Shown: positions 1 through 6,426, numbered from the stretch's first letter. The stretch is 7,029 bases of DNA from ANME-2 cluster archaeon (GCA_023544495.1 JAMJFV010000102.1:1-7029); one strand, 5' to 3'. Program-made: numbers and translations. The notes: generated from the letters alone by a model not told the origin.

Positions 1-1322
1 AACGACGTTGAACCACACTTACAGGCCTCGGGCGGCTGTGAGAGGTTGGGGTCCAGGGGAAGCCATTCCTCTTTGGCCACCATTACCTCGCCGCATTCTT
101 CACAGTACCATACCGGGATAGGCGTAGCAAAGATACGCTGCCTTGAAATGCACCAGTCCCATTCCATGGTGCCGGTCCAGTTCTTGAGCCGTACCTCCAT
201 ATACGGGGGCACCCAGTTGATCTCTGATGATTTTGAGATGATGTCATCGGCATCTATTTTCACGAACCACTGCCGCTCGGACAATATTTCAATTGGCGTT
301 TTACAGCGCCAGCACAGGCCAACATTCTGGTCCAGATTCTCCTGCTTATAGATGATGCCCGCATCCTTCATGTCTCTGGTAATGGCCTCCTTGCAATCCT
401 TCAGGGACATGCCCTCGTACTTCCCGGCAATAGAGGTCATGATGCCCTGCCTGTCAATAGCTTTACGCAGGGGAAGGCCCAGTTCAGCCCACCATCGTAC
501 GTCCTGCTTGTCGCCGAAGGTACATATCATGACCACCCCGGTACCGAATTCCGGATCTACCCCAAAATCAGATAACACTTTCACCTTATGACCGAATACA
601 GGCACCTCGATCTCCTGACCAACATACTGCCCGTATCTCTTATCGTCGGGGTTCACGGCCACAGCCACACAGGCTGCCAGCAGTTCGGGCCTGGTGGTAG
701 CCACATCCAGCCTGTCGAAATGGAAAAAGTTCAGCGTGGTCTGTCTCGCATCGTATTCAACTTCCGCAAAAGCGATAGCCGTCTCGCAGCGGGGACACCA
801 GTTATTGGGATGGTCAGAGCGGTATATCAGGTCTTTATTGTACATCTGCACAAAGGAGTGCTGGGTCTTGCCGTAGTATTCCGGCTTCATAGTGATGTAC
901 TCATTGCTCCAGTCAATGCTAAATGCGAGCCGCCGCATGGTATTGCGCATTTTCTCGATATTCCCGGCTGTCAGTTCCTCGCACATCCGCCTGAACTCGG
1001 CACGTGGCACCTGGTTCTTGGTGATCTTATGTATCTCCTCCACCTTTACTTCGGTCGGCAACCCGTGGCAGTCCCAGCCCTGGGGGAACATCACATTATA
1101 TCCGCGCATGCGCTTGTAGCGGGCAACGAAATCTATGTAGCACCAGTTCAGAGCGTTGCCAATATGGAAATTACCTGTGGGATAGGGCGGCGGCGTATCG
1201 ATGATATACTGGGGCTTTTTGCTGTCCCAGTCAAAGTAGTTCATAGAATCGTGCCATTTCCCCATCCACCTGGGTTCGACCTCCTGCGGGTTGTACTCTT
1301 TTGGCAGTTGTGGTGCAGACAT
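1..1322 (-). CDS. valS: Valyl-tRNA synthetase, N-terminal 440 residues (3' end outside the window)
   Basis: This enzyme charges tRNA-Val with valine in the cytoplasm. Translating the minus strand from the ATG at 1322-1320 gives an uninterrupted 440 residues to the window edge. It carries the class I HIGH-type motif (HIGN, residues 53-56) in PTGNFHIGNALNW. The CP1 editing domain includes ATTRPE (208-213) and GTGVVMICTFGDKQDV (260-275), the form usual in archaeal ValRS. WDWCISRQR (388-396) is followed by TPIPVWYCEEC, the return to the catalytic domain. Cysteine pairs CPRC (176-179), CWRC (337-340), CEEC (407-410) and CKC (434-436) suggest zinc-binding knuckles. The KMSKS motif and anticodon-binding domain lie beyond the left edge; the family is usually about 850-900 residues. 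The start is supported by a GAGG box 8 bases upstream. It is the last visible gene of the minus-strand cluster, 90 bases after coaD. Confidence 0.96.
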   Translation of the reverse strand, partial: MSAPQLPKEYNPQEVEPRWMGKWHDSMNYFDWDSKKPQYIIDTPPPYPTGNFHIGNALNWCYIDFVARYKRMRGYNVMFPQGWDCHGLPTEVKVEEIHKITKNQVPRAEFRRMCEELTAGNIEKMRNTMRRLAFSIDWSNEYITMKPEYYGKTQHSFVQMYNKDLIYRSDHPNNWCPRCETAIAFAEVEYDARQTTLNFFHFDRLDVATTRPELLAACVAVAVNPDDKRYGQYVGQEIEVPVFGHKVKVLSDFGVDPEFGTGVVMICTFGDKQDVRWWAELGLPLRKAIDRQGIMTSIAGKYEGMSLKDCKEAITRDMKDAGIIYKQENLDQNVGLCWRCKTPIEILSERQWFVKIDADDIISKSSEINWVPPYMEVRLKNWTGTMEWDWCISRQRIFATPIPVWYCEECGEVMVAKEEWLPLDPNLSQPPEACKCGSTS

Positions 1323-1330
1323 ATATTGTT

Positions 1331-1334
1331 CCTC
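1331..1334 (-). promoter_or_regulatory. Shine-Dalgarno site of valS
   Basis: GAGG within AGAGGAAC on the minus strand lies 8 bases before the ATG at 1322. It is one of the few recognisable ribosome-binding sites in the window and fixes the valS start. It implies a leadered valS mRNA. Confidence 0.6.
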
Positions 1335-1344
1335 TTGAAGTATG

Positions 1345-1351
1345 AAATATA
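1345..1351 (-). promoter_or_regulatory. Possible TATA box of valS
   Basis: TATATTT on the minus strand is centred about 26 bases before the valS ATG. Taken alone it would put the transcript start almost at the start codon, in conflict with the GAGG box between them. A second AT-rich candidate (TAATATTTAT, 1394-1403) would give a leader of about 50 bases that includes the GAGG box. The sequence does not decide which is used. Confidence 0.35.
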
Positions 1352-1362
1352 GTATTTACTAT
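1349..1362. repeat. 14-base palindrome ATAGTA-TT-TACTAT upstream of valS
   Basis: Two perfect 6-base arms flank a 2-base centre. The palindrome overlaps the possible valS TATA box and sits 27-40 bases before the ATG, a position where an archaeal repressor could block the basal factors. It could also be chance in AT-rich DNA. Confidence 0.4.
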
Positions 1363-1412
1363 GAATGAAGTGTGAACACAAAACATCCACAAGATAAATA
1401 TTATTATCGGTG

Positions 1413-1865
1413 TTACAGCAGGCTGCCGTGAACGTCAATCTCGCCCTTTAAAATCCTTGATGAGGATATTGGCTGTCTGTCAGCGGCCAGCACATACTCT
1501 ACCAGTTCGATACGAATGGGTTGTTTTCCCTGTTCAATGCGCCGGATGTTTATCTGGCGGGCCGTGGGTTCGGTTTCGGGGGAAACCACCAGGTAATCGA
1601 AATCCTCGTCTACTGTCGGGCCGAAGGGGTCGTTCAATCTGACGATAACCGGGCTTATATTGAATGTATCCTTCAAAAAAGTCCTGATTTCCTGCCTTCT
1701 TACCTCCCAGTCTTCAACCTCGTGGTACTTTTTCCCGGCCATCTCGTTTGAGGTTATACCGATCAGCAGCTCACCTCCGCCACTGAGCTGGTATGCCCTG
1801 GTAAGCAGGGCTTTGTGGCCGTCATGAAAAGGATTGAATGTTCCGCCTACTGCAACTCTGGACAT
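1413..1865 (-). CDS. coaD: Phosphopantetheine adenylyltransferase, archaeal type
   Basis: This 150-residue cytoplasmic enzyme transfers AMP from ATP to 4'-phosphopantetheine, giving dephospho-CoA in coenzyme A synthesis. It is a small nucleotidyltransferase: the N-terminal strand and turn VAVGGTFNPFHDGH (residues 5-18) holds the T/HxGH-type ATP site, and ISSSRI (132-137) matches the conserved ISSTRI signature near the C-terminus. Length and sequence fit the archaeal PPAT family (COG1019), which differs from bacterial CoaD. The ATG at 1865 is directly before the first strand, so no alternative start is needed. No clear Shine-Dalgarno site precedes it. It follows the membrane hydrolase gene by 34 bases on the same strand, so cotranscription is likely. 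The symbol follows common usage for the archaeal enzyme. Confidence 0.93.
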   Translation of the reverse strand: MSRVAVGGTFNPFHDGHKALLTRAYQLSGGGELLIGITSNEMAGKKYHEVEDWEVRRQEIRTFLKDTFNISPVIVRLNDPFGPTVDEDFDYLVVSPETEPTARQINIRRIEQGKQPIRIELVEYVLAADRQPISSSRILKGEIDVHGSLL

Positions 1866-1899
1866 TGAGCTGTCTTATTGCAGCAAGGACCAATAATAG

Positions 1900-2433
1900 T
1901 TATCGATATGTGTCAGTGCTGGAACGAGTAAGGTACACAGTGATGACAGCAACACACAGGATCAGAATTGCAGCGAATGCATAGGTTGTTTCAGTAAGCA
2001 GGATGGAATACATCTGGCGGCTTAAGGGATATAAAAGCATGATACCATTAGCAGCCACCCCGTCAACCACCGCTTCATTCACCTCGCTGGCTGCTGTGTC
2101 ATTGGTGATCGCAGTGTCTATTATCTGCCTGATGGTACCTTTTGAGTTGTCGAACAGGAAGATATCAAGCAGGCTATGACTTAAGAACCCGGTCAGTAGC
2201 GGCCTGAAATATATGGGAAAAGCCAGACCGATGATGCCCGCCAGGACCGCCAGCACCAGCGGTGCATGTAATTCGCTGCGGTGGGTGGTGAGGATATCAA
2301 GGTCAGGGAACAGGCTGGCAGCTGCTGCTACCAATAGTATGAAGGTGCGGTTTTTATTCCAATCCAGCGGGCGGTCCAGGTAAATCAGTCTGGTTACCGA
2401 AAGGCCGAAGATGAAGTGGGATATCCAATCCAT
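1900..2433 (-). CDS. Membrane-bound metal-dependent hydrolase, YdjM/PF04307 family
   Basis: This 177-residue protein has the family's spaced polar residues: SHFIFGL near the N-terminus (His6), FPDLDIL (42-48), HRSELHA (51-57), FLSHSLLDIF (83-92) and a late LLYPLS (133-138). Histidines and aspartates in these motifs are the presumed metal ligands. Hydrophobic stretches at about 31-42, 58-80, 83-92 and 148-168 indicate several membrane segments. A somewhat polar loop (about 95-125) separates the SHSLLD and LLYPLS motifs. The family is widespread, and its substrate is not well established. E. coli YdjM is under LexA control, but nothing here suggests SOS regulation. It lies 46 bases after the membrane regulator gene and 34 before coaD on the same strand. 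No Shine-Dalgarno site precedes the ATG. Confidence 0.82.
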   Translation of the reverse strand: MDWISHFIFGLSVTRLIYLDRPLDWNKNRTFILLVAAAASLFPDLDILTTHRSELHAPLVLAVLAGIIGLAFPIYFRPLLTGFLSHSLLDIFLFDNSKGTIRQIIDTAITNDTAASEVNEAVVDGVAANGIMLLYPLSRQMYSILLTETTYAFAAILILCVAVITVYLTRSSTDTYR

Positions 2434-2479
2434 GGTTTGTATAGGGAATTATATTCGTCAGTAAGCATGTGACATTTCG

Positions 2480-3271
2480 TCATTGCCTGCTGTTCAGCAG
2501 TATCACATTCCCCCGCCCCTGCTTCACTTTACGCACCAGCCCCCTGTCCTCGAGGTCGGTTACCATCAGGCTTACTTTGGCTTCGGAACACCTCAGTTTA
2601 TTTCTCAGCTCCTTCTGGGTGACCCTGCCTCCTGCCCTGCGGACGATCTCCAGTATTTCATTAAGGTCATCAGGGAGGGTTTCTGTCTCAGGTGTTCCGG
2701 ACTCGAGCTGTTCAGCCGCCGGGTCGACCACAGGTTCGACCGGACGCAGCAATGTTGCGCCCCGGGCGGCCTCAAGTTCTTCATTCCCCGTCCTGACCCG
2801 ATAATGGTAATATGTTACCGCTGCTACAAATAACAATACCAGCAGTGCGGTTGCCGAATATGTCCAGTCAAACACGGGAAGATTATTGTTTTCAACATCA
2901 TAGGTTATATTACCGATATCCTCGTCAGGGAAATCTTCACCTTCGTTTTGCCAGGGGAACACCAGGATATCGAACACATAATCACCGTACATATCAGTCA
3001 CCGTGATGTTGTCCTCGGCATAGTACTCCAGGGCATTATTCGTATAGTACCTGGTCTTGATAAGGTATTCACCAGGCGGGAGATTGAATGAATATACACC
3101 TGAAGCAGCCACCCTGAACTGGGCGGGAGTGGAGTTCACTTCCACCAGGGCATTATCCAGAGGCTCGAACGTGGACCACTCGTATACAATCCCGTGGATG
3201 GTAGTGGCACTTGCCATCGGGAACAGCAGCAATAAAAATATCAACAATAATGTGAATCGATTATAGAACAT
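2480..3271 (-). CDS. Membrane-anchored winged-helix regulator with outside carboxypeptidase-like regulatory domain
   Basis: This 263-residue protein has an archaeal sensor-like architecture. Residues 4-22 are a hydrophobic signal peptide ending in PMASA, with likely cleavage before TTIHG. Residues 24-105 form a beta-rich carboxypeptidase regulatory-like domain (VYEWSTFEPLDNALVEVN, then SGVYSFNLPPGEYLI). Three N-glycosylation sequons (N46, N88, N121) support an outside location. A transmembrane helix spans about 137-157, followed by YRVR as a positive-inside anchor and an acidic, proline-rich linker (163-200). Residues 201-260 form a winged helix: the recognition-helix region GRVTQKELRNKLRCSEAKVS, then DLEDRGLVRKVKQGRGNVILL as the wing. 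It resembles COG2512 membrane-associated HTH proteins. It probably binds DNA from the membrane in response to an outside signal; targets are unknown. It diverges from the ABC exporter genes, which are the obvious candidates. The start is supported by a TATA-like box 28 bases upstream. Confidence 0.85.
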   Translation of the reverse strand: MFYNRFTLLLIFLLLLFPMASATTIHGIVYEWSTFEPLDNALVEVNSTPAQFRVAASGVYSFNLPPGEYLIKTRYYTNNALEYYAEDNITVTDMYGDYVFDILVFPWQNEGEDFPDEDIGNITYDVENNNLPVFDWTYSATALLVLLFVAAVTYYHYRVRTGNEELEAARGATLLRPVEPVVDPAAEQLESGTPETETLPDDLNEILEIVRRAGGRVTQKELRNKLRCSEAKVSLMVTDLEDRGLVRKVKQGRGNVILLNSRQ

Positions 3272-3295
3272 ATATGAAAACCCATTTGGCAGACC

Positions 3296-3303
3296 AATAT
3301 AAA
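3296..3303 (-). promoter_or_regulatory. TATA box of the membrane regulator gene
   Basis: TTTATATT on the minus strand is centred about 28 bases before the ATG at 3271. This is the usual archaeal spacing for a transcript starting at or within a few bases of the start codon. No Shine-Dalgarno sequence lies between, which fits a leaderless or near-leaderless mRNA. Confidence 0.55.
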
Positions 3304-3356
3304 AAACTTGTTAATACAAAGACACAATAAGGGAATACAAGAAAATCCTCCCTATC

Positions 3357-3369
3357 GGTCGGATCGACC
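3357..3369. repeat. Inverted repeat GGTCG-GAT-CGACC in the divergent promoter region
   Basis: Two perfect 5-base arms are separated by 3 bases. The repeat lies between the two divergent promoters, ending 13 bases before the likely TATA box of the ABC transporter. It is GC-rich against an AT-rich background. Its place suggests an operator or activator site; the membrane winged-helix protein encoded alongside is a candidate binder, by inference only. Confidence 0.45.
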
Positions 3370-3382
3370 TGACTACAAAAAG

Positions 3383-3392
3383 TTATACTTTA
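3383..3392 (+). promoter_or_regulatory. Possible TATA box of the ABC transporter operon
   Basis: TTATACTTTA is preceded by a purine-rich run (CAAAAAG) that could act as the BRE. Transcription would start near 3413, leaving a leader of about 25 bases before the TTG at 3438. No Shine-Dalgarno site is visible in that leader. Confidence 0.45.
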
Positions 3393-3437
3393 TGTACTGC
3401 GAAAAAAACAAATGCCATAATAACAAATAAGATATGG

Positions 3438-4355
3438 TTGTTGGTTATCATATCTGTTATTGTTGCTGAAGACCTTGTAAAGACGTTCGGTGAATTCGTA
3501 GCTGTTGACGGGATCAGTTTTATGGTGGAGGAGGGGGAAGTGTTCGGTTTTTTGGGTCCGAACGGTGCCGGTAAGACCACAGCTATGAAGATGATCCAGT
3601 GTGTATCACCAAAGACCTCGGGAAAACTTGAAGTGTTCGGTATGGATGTGAATACCCACCAGTCCGAGATCAAGAGGTTCCTTGGTATAGTTCCCCAGGA
3701 GACAAACCTGGACCCGGATTTTAGTGTATACGAGAACATGATGGTCTATTCACGGTATTTTGATATAGGCCGCACTGATGCAAGGAAAGTCACTGATGAG
3801 CTGCTGGATTTCGTCCAGCTGGATGAAAAAAAGAATGTAAACATTGAACAACTCTCAGGTGGTATGAAGCGGCGTCTGATACTGGCAAGGGCCCTTATCA
3901 ACAGTCCGCGCCTGCTCATCCTTGACGAACCAACCGTGGGGCTGGACCCCCAGGCAAGGCACCTTATCTGGGACAAGCTCAGGAGCCTGCGGGATAAGAA
4001 CGTGACCATTGTGCTCACCACCCACTATCTTGACGAAGCTGCGCAGTTATGCAACAAGCTGGTAATCATGGATCACGGCAGGATACTGGAAGAAGGAAGC
4101 CCTCAGGAGATCGTAAAAAACAACATCGGTACCGATATTGTGGAAGTAGAGAACGGACCTGAGGTCAAAGTCTGTCTGGATGATATGACTGCAGATTATG
4201 AGATCATCGGTGATATCGTACAGGTATATACCGATGACCCGCAGCAGGTCACATCCCACCTGTTAAGGGAATGTATGCTTGGGAAAATTACTGCGCGCAC
4301 CGCTACGCTCGAGGACGTGTTTTTAAAACTGACCGGCAGGAAACTGAGGGAGTGA
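3438..4355 (+). CDS. ABC exporter ATPase subunit, DrrA/NodI type
   Basis: This cytoplasmic ATPase should power the permease encoded next to it. Numbered from the TTG at 3438 (305 residues), it has the Walker A GPNGAGKTT (40-48), Q-loop Gln87 in VPQE, signature LSGGM (139-143), Walker B LLILDEP (159-165), D-loop GLDPQ and H-loop His196 in TTHYLDEA. All catalytic residues are intact. The C-terminal extension ends in LEDVFLKLTGRKLRE, typical of the DrrA/NodI/CcmA-like exporters of drugs, lipids or polysaccharides; the substrate cannot be read from sequence. The start is uncertain. No in-frame ATG or GTG precedes the nucleotide-binding domain; TTG at 3438 or 3441 is the best fit, giving a hydrophobic lead-in before IVAEDLVKTFGE. 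The ATG at 3434 is one base out of frame. The permease starts 5 bases after the stop, so the two form an operon. Confidence 0.93.
   Translation: MLVIISVIVAEDLVKTFGEFVAVDGISFMVEEGEVFGFLGPNGAGKTTAMKMIQCVSPKTSGKLEVFGMDVNTHQSEIKRFLGIVPQETNLDPDFSVYENMMVYSRYFDIGRTDARKVTDELLDFVQLDEKKNVNIEQLSGGMKRRLILARALINSPRLLILDEPTVGLDPQARHLIWDKLRSLRDKNVTIVLTTHYLDEAAQLCNKLVIMDHGRILEEGSPQEIVKNNIGTDIVEVENGPEVKVCLDDMTADYEIIGDIVQVYTDDPQQVTSHLLRECMLGKITARTATLEDVFLKLTGRKLRE
4346..4354 (+). promoter_or_regulatory. Ribosome-binding site of the ABC permease
   Basis: GAGGGAGTG overlaps the end of the ATPase gene, including its stop, and lies 6 bases before the ATG at 4361. It matches the archaeal anti-Shine-Dalgarno in part (GGAG, GTGA). 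It supports 4361 as the permease start and suggests translational coupling to the ATPase. Confidence 0.6.
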
Positions 4356-4360
4356 AAGAA

Positions 4361-5146
4361 ATGGTCAATTATTTACAAATTCCAGTGCTCAGCAGACGGG
4401 TCATGAAAGTATGGCTCCGGAACTGGGACGTGTTCCTAAAAACATATAAGGTAAATTTCCTTCCCCCTTTCCTTGAACCCCTGTTATACCTGTTTGCCCT
4501 GGGATTCGGTCTGGGCACGTTTATCGCGGATATACAAGGTGTTTCGTACGCCAGGTTCATTGCTCCTGCCCTGATCGCTATCTCTATCATGAACTCTTCC
4601 TTTTTTGAGTGCACGTTCTCTTCATATGTCAGGATGTACTACCAGAAGACCTATGATGCCATAATCTCGACTCCCTTAAACATCGATGAAGTGATTGCAG
4701 GGGAATTGCTTTGGGGTGCCACCAGAAGTTTGATCAATACTATCATAATGTTGCCCGTGATCGCTGCTTTCGGGCTCATCGAACTGCCCGTATCCCTGCT
4801 GATAATCCCGTTCTCATTCCTGGGGGGATTGCTCTTTGCCTCCGTAGCGATGTGTTTTACGGCAATCTCGCCAAATATAACCGCACTCAATTATCCGGCC
4901 TTTTTGTTCGTGACACCCATGTTCCTCTTTTCCGGTACGTTCTTCCCCCTGTCCGTGCTGCCCCAACAGGTACAGTATTTTGCCCTGACAGTGCTCCCGC
5001 TGACCCATGTGGTCATGTTCGTCCGGTCCCTGACCTTAGGTACTCCTACGGTTCACCTGCTGTTCAATCTTGCATGGATAGTGGTGGTAACGACACTTTT
5101 TTTCGTGCTGTCAGTGAACCTGATGAAAAAGAGACTGATAAATTAA
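4361..5146 (+). CDS. ABC-2 type exporter permease, NodJ family
   Basis: This 261-residue inner-membrane protein is the transport channel paired with the upstream ATPase, probably as a homodimer. Six hydrophobic segments lie at about 35-54, 63-82, 115-137, 141-167, 174-199 and 232-254. FLEPLLYLFALGFGLG (37-52) and FLFSGTFFPLSVLP (188-201) are characteristic of the NodJ/ABC-2 permease family; the latter precedes the last periplasm-side loop. The cytoplasmic loop around YQKTYDAIISTPLNIDEV (94-111) is the usual coupling element contacting the ATPase. The reading frame stays open upstream to an ATG at 4271 inside the ATPase gene, but the segment from there is not permease-like. The ATG at 4361 has a ribosome-binding site and is the better start. 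The substrate is unknown. Its TAA stop interlocks with the stop of the convergent synthetase-like gene. Confidence 0.92.
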   Translation: MVNYLQIPVLSRRVMKVWLRNWDVFLKTYKVNFLPPFLEPLLYLFALGFGLGTFIADIQGVSYARFIAPALIAISIMNSSFFECTFSSYVRMYYQKTYDAIISTPLNIDEVIAGELLWGATRSLINTIIMLPVIAAFGLIELPVSLLIIPFSFLGGLLFASVAMCFTAISPNITALNYPAFLFVTPMFLFSGTFFPLSVLPQQVQYFALTVLPLTHVVMFVRSLTLGTPTVHLLFNLAWIVVVTTLFFVLSVNLMKKRLIN

Positions 5147-6396
5147 TGATCTGACAGCCCGAATACATGCAATACGCTGTCAATTACCGTCAACACACTG
5201 ATGATCTCCTGTGTATTTTCCTGTTCTGCACCTTGTTGCCCAGATGGCAATCGTGACAGTGTACTCGAAATACCGTCAAAGGCCTTTTTAACATCAAGGT
5301 CATTATCCATATTCTCTTCAAAAACGGCCTGTAAATGACCTGCCAGCGTTTCTGTCCTGTTGTCGGAACCTTTAGTATCATCTGCAATTTTAATCGTATC
5401 GATCATTTCTTGTACCTGTGATAATTTTCCGGTCACTTTCTTGAACTTGTCAAAGGTAAAGTTCAGACGTTTCCTATAACTGCTATAAAGGAGGAAAAAA
5501 CGTATCTCTTCAGCAGTGTAGCCTTTCTTTAGCAGGTCATCCGGATAGATCACATTTCCTTTGCTCTTCGACATTTTCCTGCCGTCTACCAGCAGGTGTC
5601 CTCCGTGTAGCCAGTAATTTGCCATCTTTTTACCGGTGACCGATTCGACAACAGCTATGGTATAATCATGGTGCCGTACCAGATTATCCTCCCCGCCGCA
5701 GCAGATGTCCAATGAAGGTCCCAGCGTCTGCAATACCATAGCAGGGTCCTGGACGTTCCATGCCGGCCGGCCCTTGCCGATGGGTGAGTCCCAGTACACC
5801 GTGTCTCCCTCCCGGTACCCGTGCCAGAGAATGAAATCGCCAAGGTTCCAGTAGTTGCCGGGGTAGGTGTCCCTGTGAAAGCGACGCCTGGTCTTCGGCC
5901 ACCGGGACATGTCTGGGCGGCCCAGTTTTCCGAAATCATCGAACTTAAGCGGGTCGTAGTACACACTCCCCCTGTACCAGTAAGCATAACCTTTTTCCAG
6001 CAGGTCCTGAATGATGTCCACTGCCGGTTCGATTGACGTGGAAGAGCGGGGACTGAAGGTGGGAGGCTTCATCTTCAACAAAGCAAGGTCCTGGAAGAAC
6101 AGCTTGCTGCATTTTCCCGTTAATTCCAGGACGTCCATATGGTGTTTTTTTGCTTCGAGAATGGACTTGTCTTCCACATCAGTACAATTCAGTACACGCG
6201 TGACCTCATAACCCTGGTACTCAAGATAGCGCTGCAGCATGTCCTCGAACAGGAACGTGCGGTAGTTCCCGATATGCGGCCGATGGTAGATCGAAGGGCC
6301 GCAGGTGAACATTTTCACTTCACCTTCCTTCAATGATCTGAATGGTTCGACCTGCCTGGTGAGACTATTGTATAGCGAGAGCAAATGTAACCCCAT
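5143..6396 (-). CDS. Cysteinyl-tRNA synthetase-like protein with altered zinc site
   Basis: This 417-residue class I synthetase paralogue is closest to CysRS. ATP-handling parts are intact: HIGN (41-44) in RPHIGNYRTF, TDVEDK (72-77), the GKGRPAW strand (207-213) and KMSKS (274-278). In E. coli CysRS the substrate thiol is bound by zinc held by Cys28, Cys209, His234 and Glu238. Here the aligned residues are Cys32, Asp217 (in WNVQD instead of WHIEC), His242 and Thr246 (HHDYT instead of HHENE). HGGG becomes CCGG (232-235), adding two cysteines nearby. A DALR-like helical region (about 315-380, FEENMDNDLDVKKAF) is present, but little remains of the terminal anticodon-binding domain (E. coli CysRS is 461 residues). 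It probably still makes an aminoacyl or acyl adenylate. It may not charge tRNA-Cys; it could instead act like MshC, a CysRS-derived ligase, though MshC keeps its zinc site. It lies 71 bases after the MutY-like gene. Family membership is sure; function is not. Confidence 0.85.
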   Translation of the reverse strand: MGLHLLSLYNSLTRQVEPFRSLKEGEVKMFTCGPSIYHRPHIGNYRTFLFEDMLQRYLEYQGYEVTRVLNCTDVEDKSILEAKKHHMDVLELTGKCSKLFFQDLALLKMKPPTFSPRSSTSIEPAVDIIQDLLEKGYAYWYRGSVYYDPLKFDDFGKLGRPDMSRWPKTRRRFHRDTYPGNYWNLGDFILWHGYREGDTVYWDSPIGKGRPAWNVQDPAMVLQTLGPSLDICCGGEDNLVRHHDYTIAVVESVTGKKMANYWLHGGHLLVDGRKMSKSKGNVIYPDDLLKKGYTAEEIRFFLLYSSYRKRLNFTFDKFKKVTGKLSQVQEMIDTIKIADDTKGSDNRTETLAGHLQAVFEENMDNDLDVKKAFDGISSTLSRLPSGQQGAEQENTQEIISVLTVIDSVLHVFGLSDH

Positions 6397-6416
6397 TATT
6401 TTGATGTATTCAAAGG

Positions 6417-6426
6417 CAAATATTTG
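6417..6426 (-). promoter_or_regulatory. Possible TATA box of the CysRS-like gene
   Basis: CAAATATTTG, itself a perfect 10-base palindrome, is centred about 25 bases before the ATG at 6396. No Shine-Dalgarno site is present, so a leaderless mRNA is likely. If used, the gene can be transcribed independently of the MutY-like gene upstream. Confidence 0.45.

Larger units (their letters stand above)
1336..1376. repeat. Direct repeat TGAAGTRTGAA, two copies 30 bases apart
   Basis: TGAAGTATGAA (1336-1346) and TGAAGTGTGAA (1366-1376) match at 10 of 11 positions. They start 30 bases apart, close to three helical turns, and flank the ATAGTATTTACTAT palindrome. The copy nearest valS touches its Shine-Dalgarno region. 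This could be a compound operator for valS; no regulator is identified. Confidence 0.4.

Noticed and set aside
588..1352. Long open frame of 254 codons on the plus strand
   Set aside because: It lies opposite valS, which shows unmistakable synthetase motifs; the plus-strand translation has no recognisable domain and fits the antisense shadow of a coding region.
1377..1412. Terminator after coaD
   Set aside because: No stem-loop and no strong T-run on the minus strand; only an AT-rich stretch that could equally be promoter DNA.
2437..2456. Possible promoter before the membrane hydrolase gene (AATATAATT and CTATAC on the minus strand)
   Set aside because: Both lie only about 7-18 bases before the ATG, too close for a normal archaeal TATA box; cotranscription with the regulator gene is simpler.
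3383..3739. Minus-strand open frame of 118 codons over the start of the ABC ATPase
   Set aside because: It is opposite the Walker A region of a clear ATPase gene and has no family features.
4271..4360. Extended N-terminus of the permease starting inside the ATPase gene
   Set aside because: The 30 extra residues are hydrophilic and overlap the conserved ATPase C-terminus. The ATG at 4361 has a ribosome-binding site and gives the normal family length.
4711..5154. Second open frame of 147 codons inside the permease gene
   Set aside because: It is an out-of-frame shadow of the permease, whose own frame shows membrane segments and NodJ motifs.
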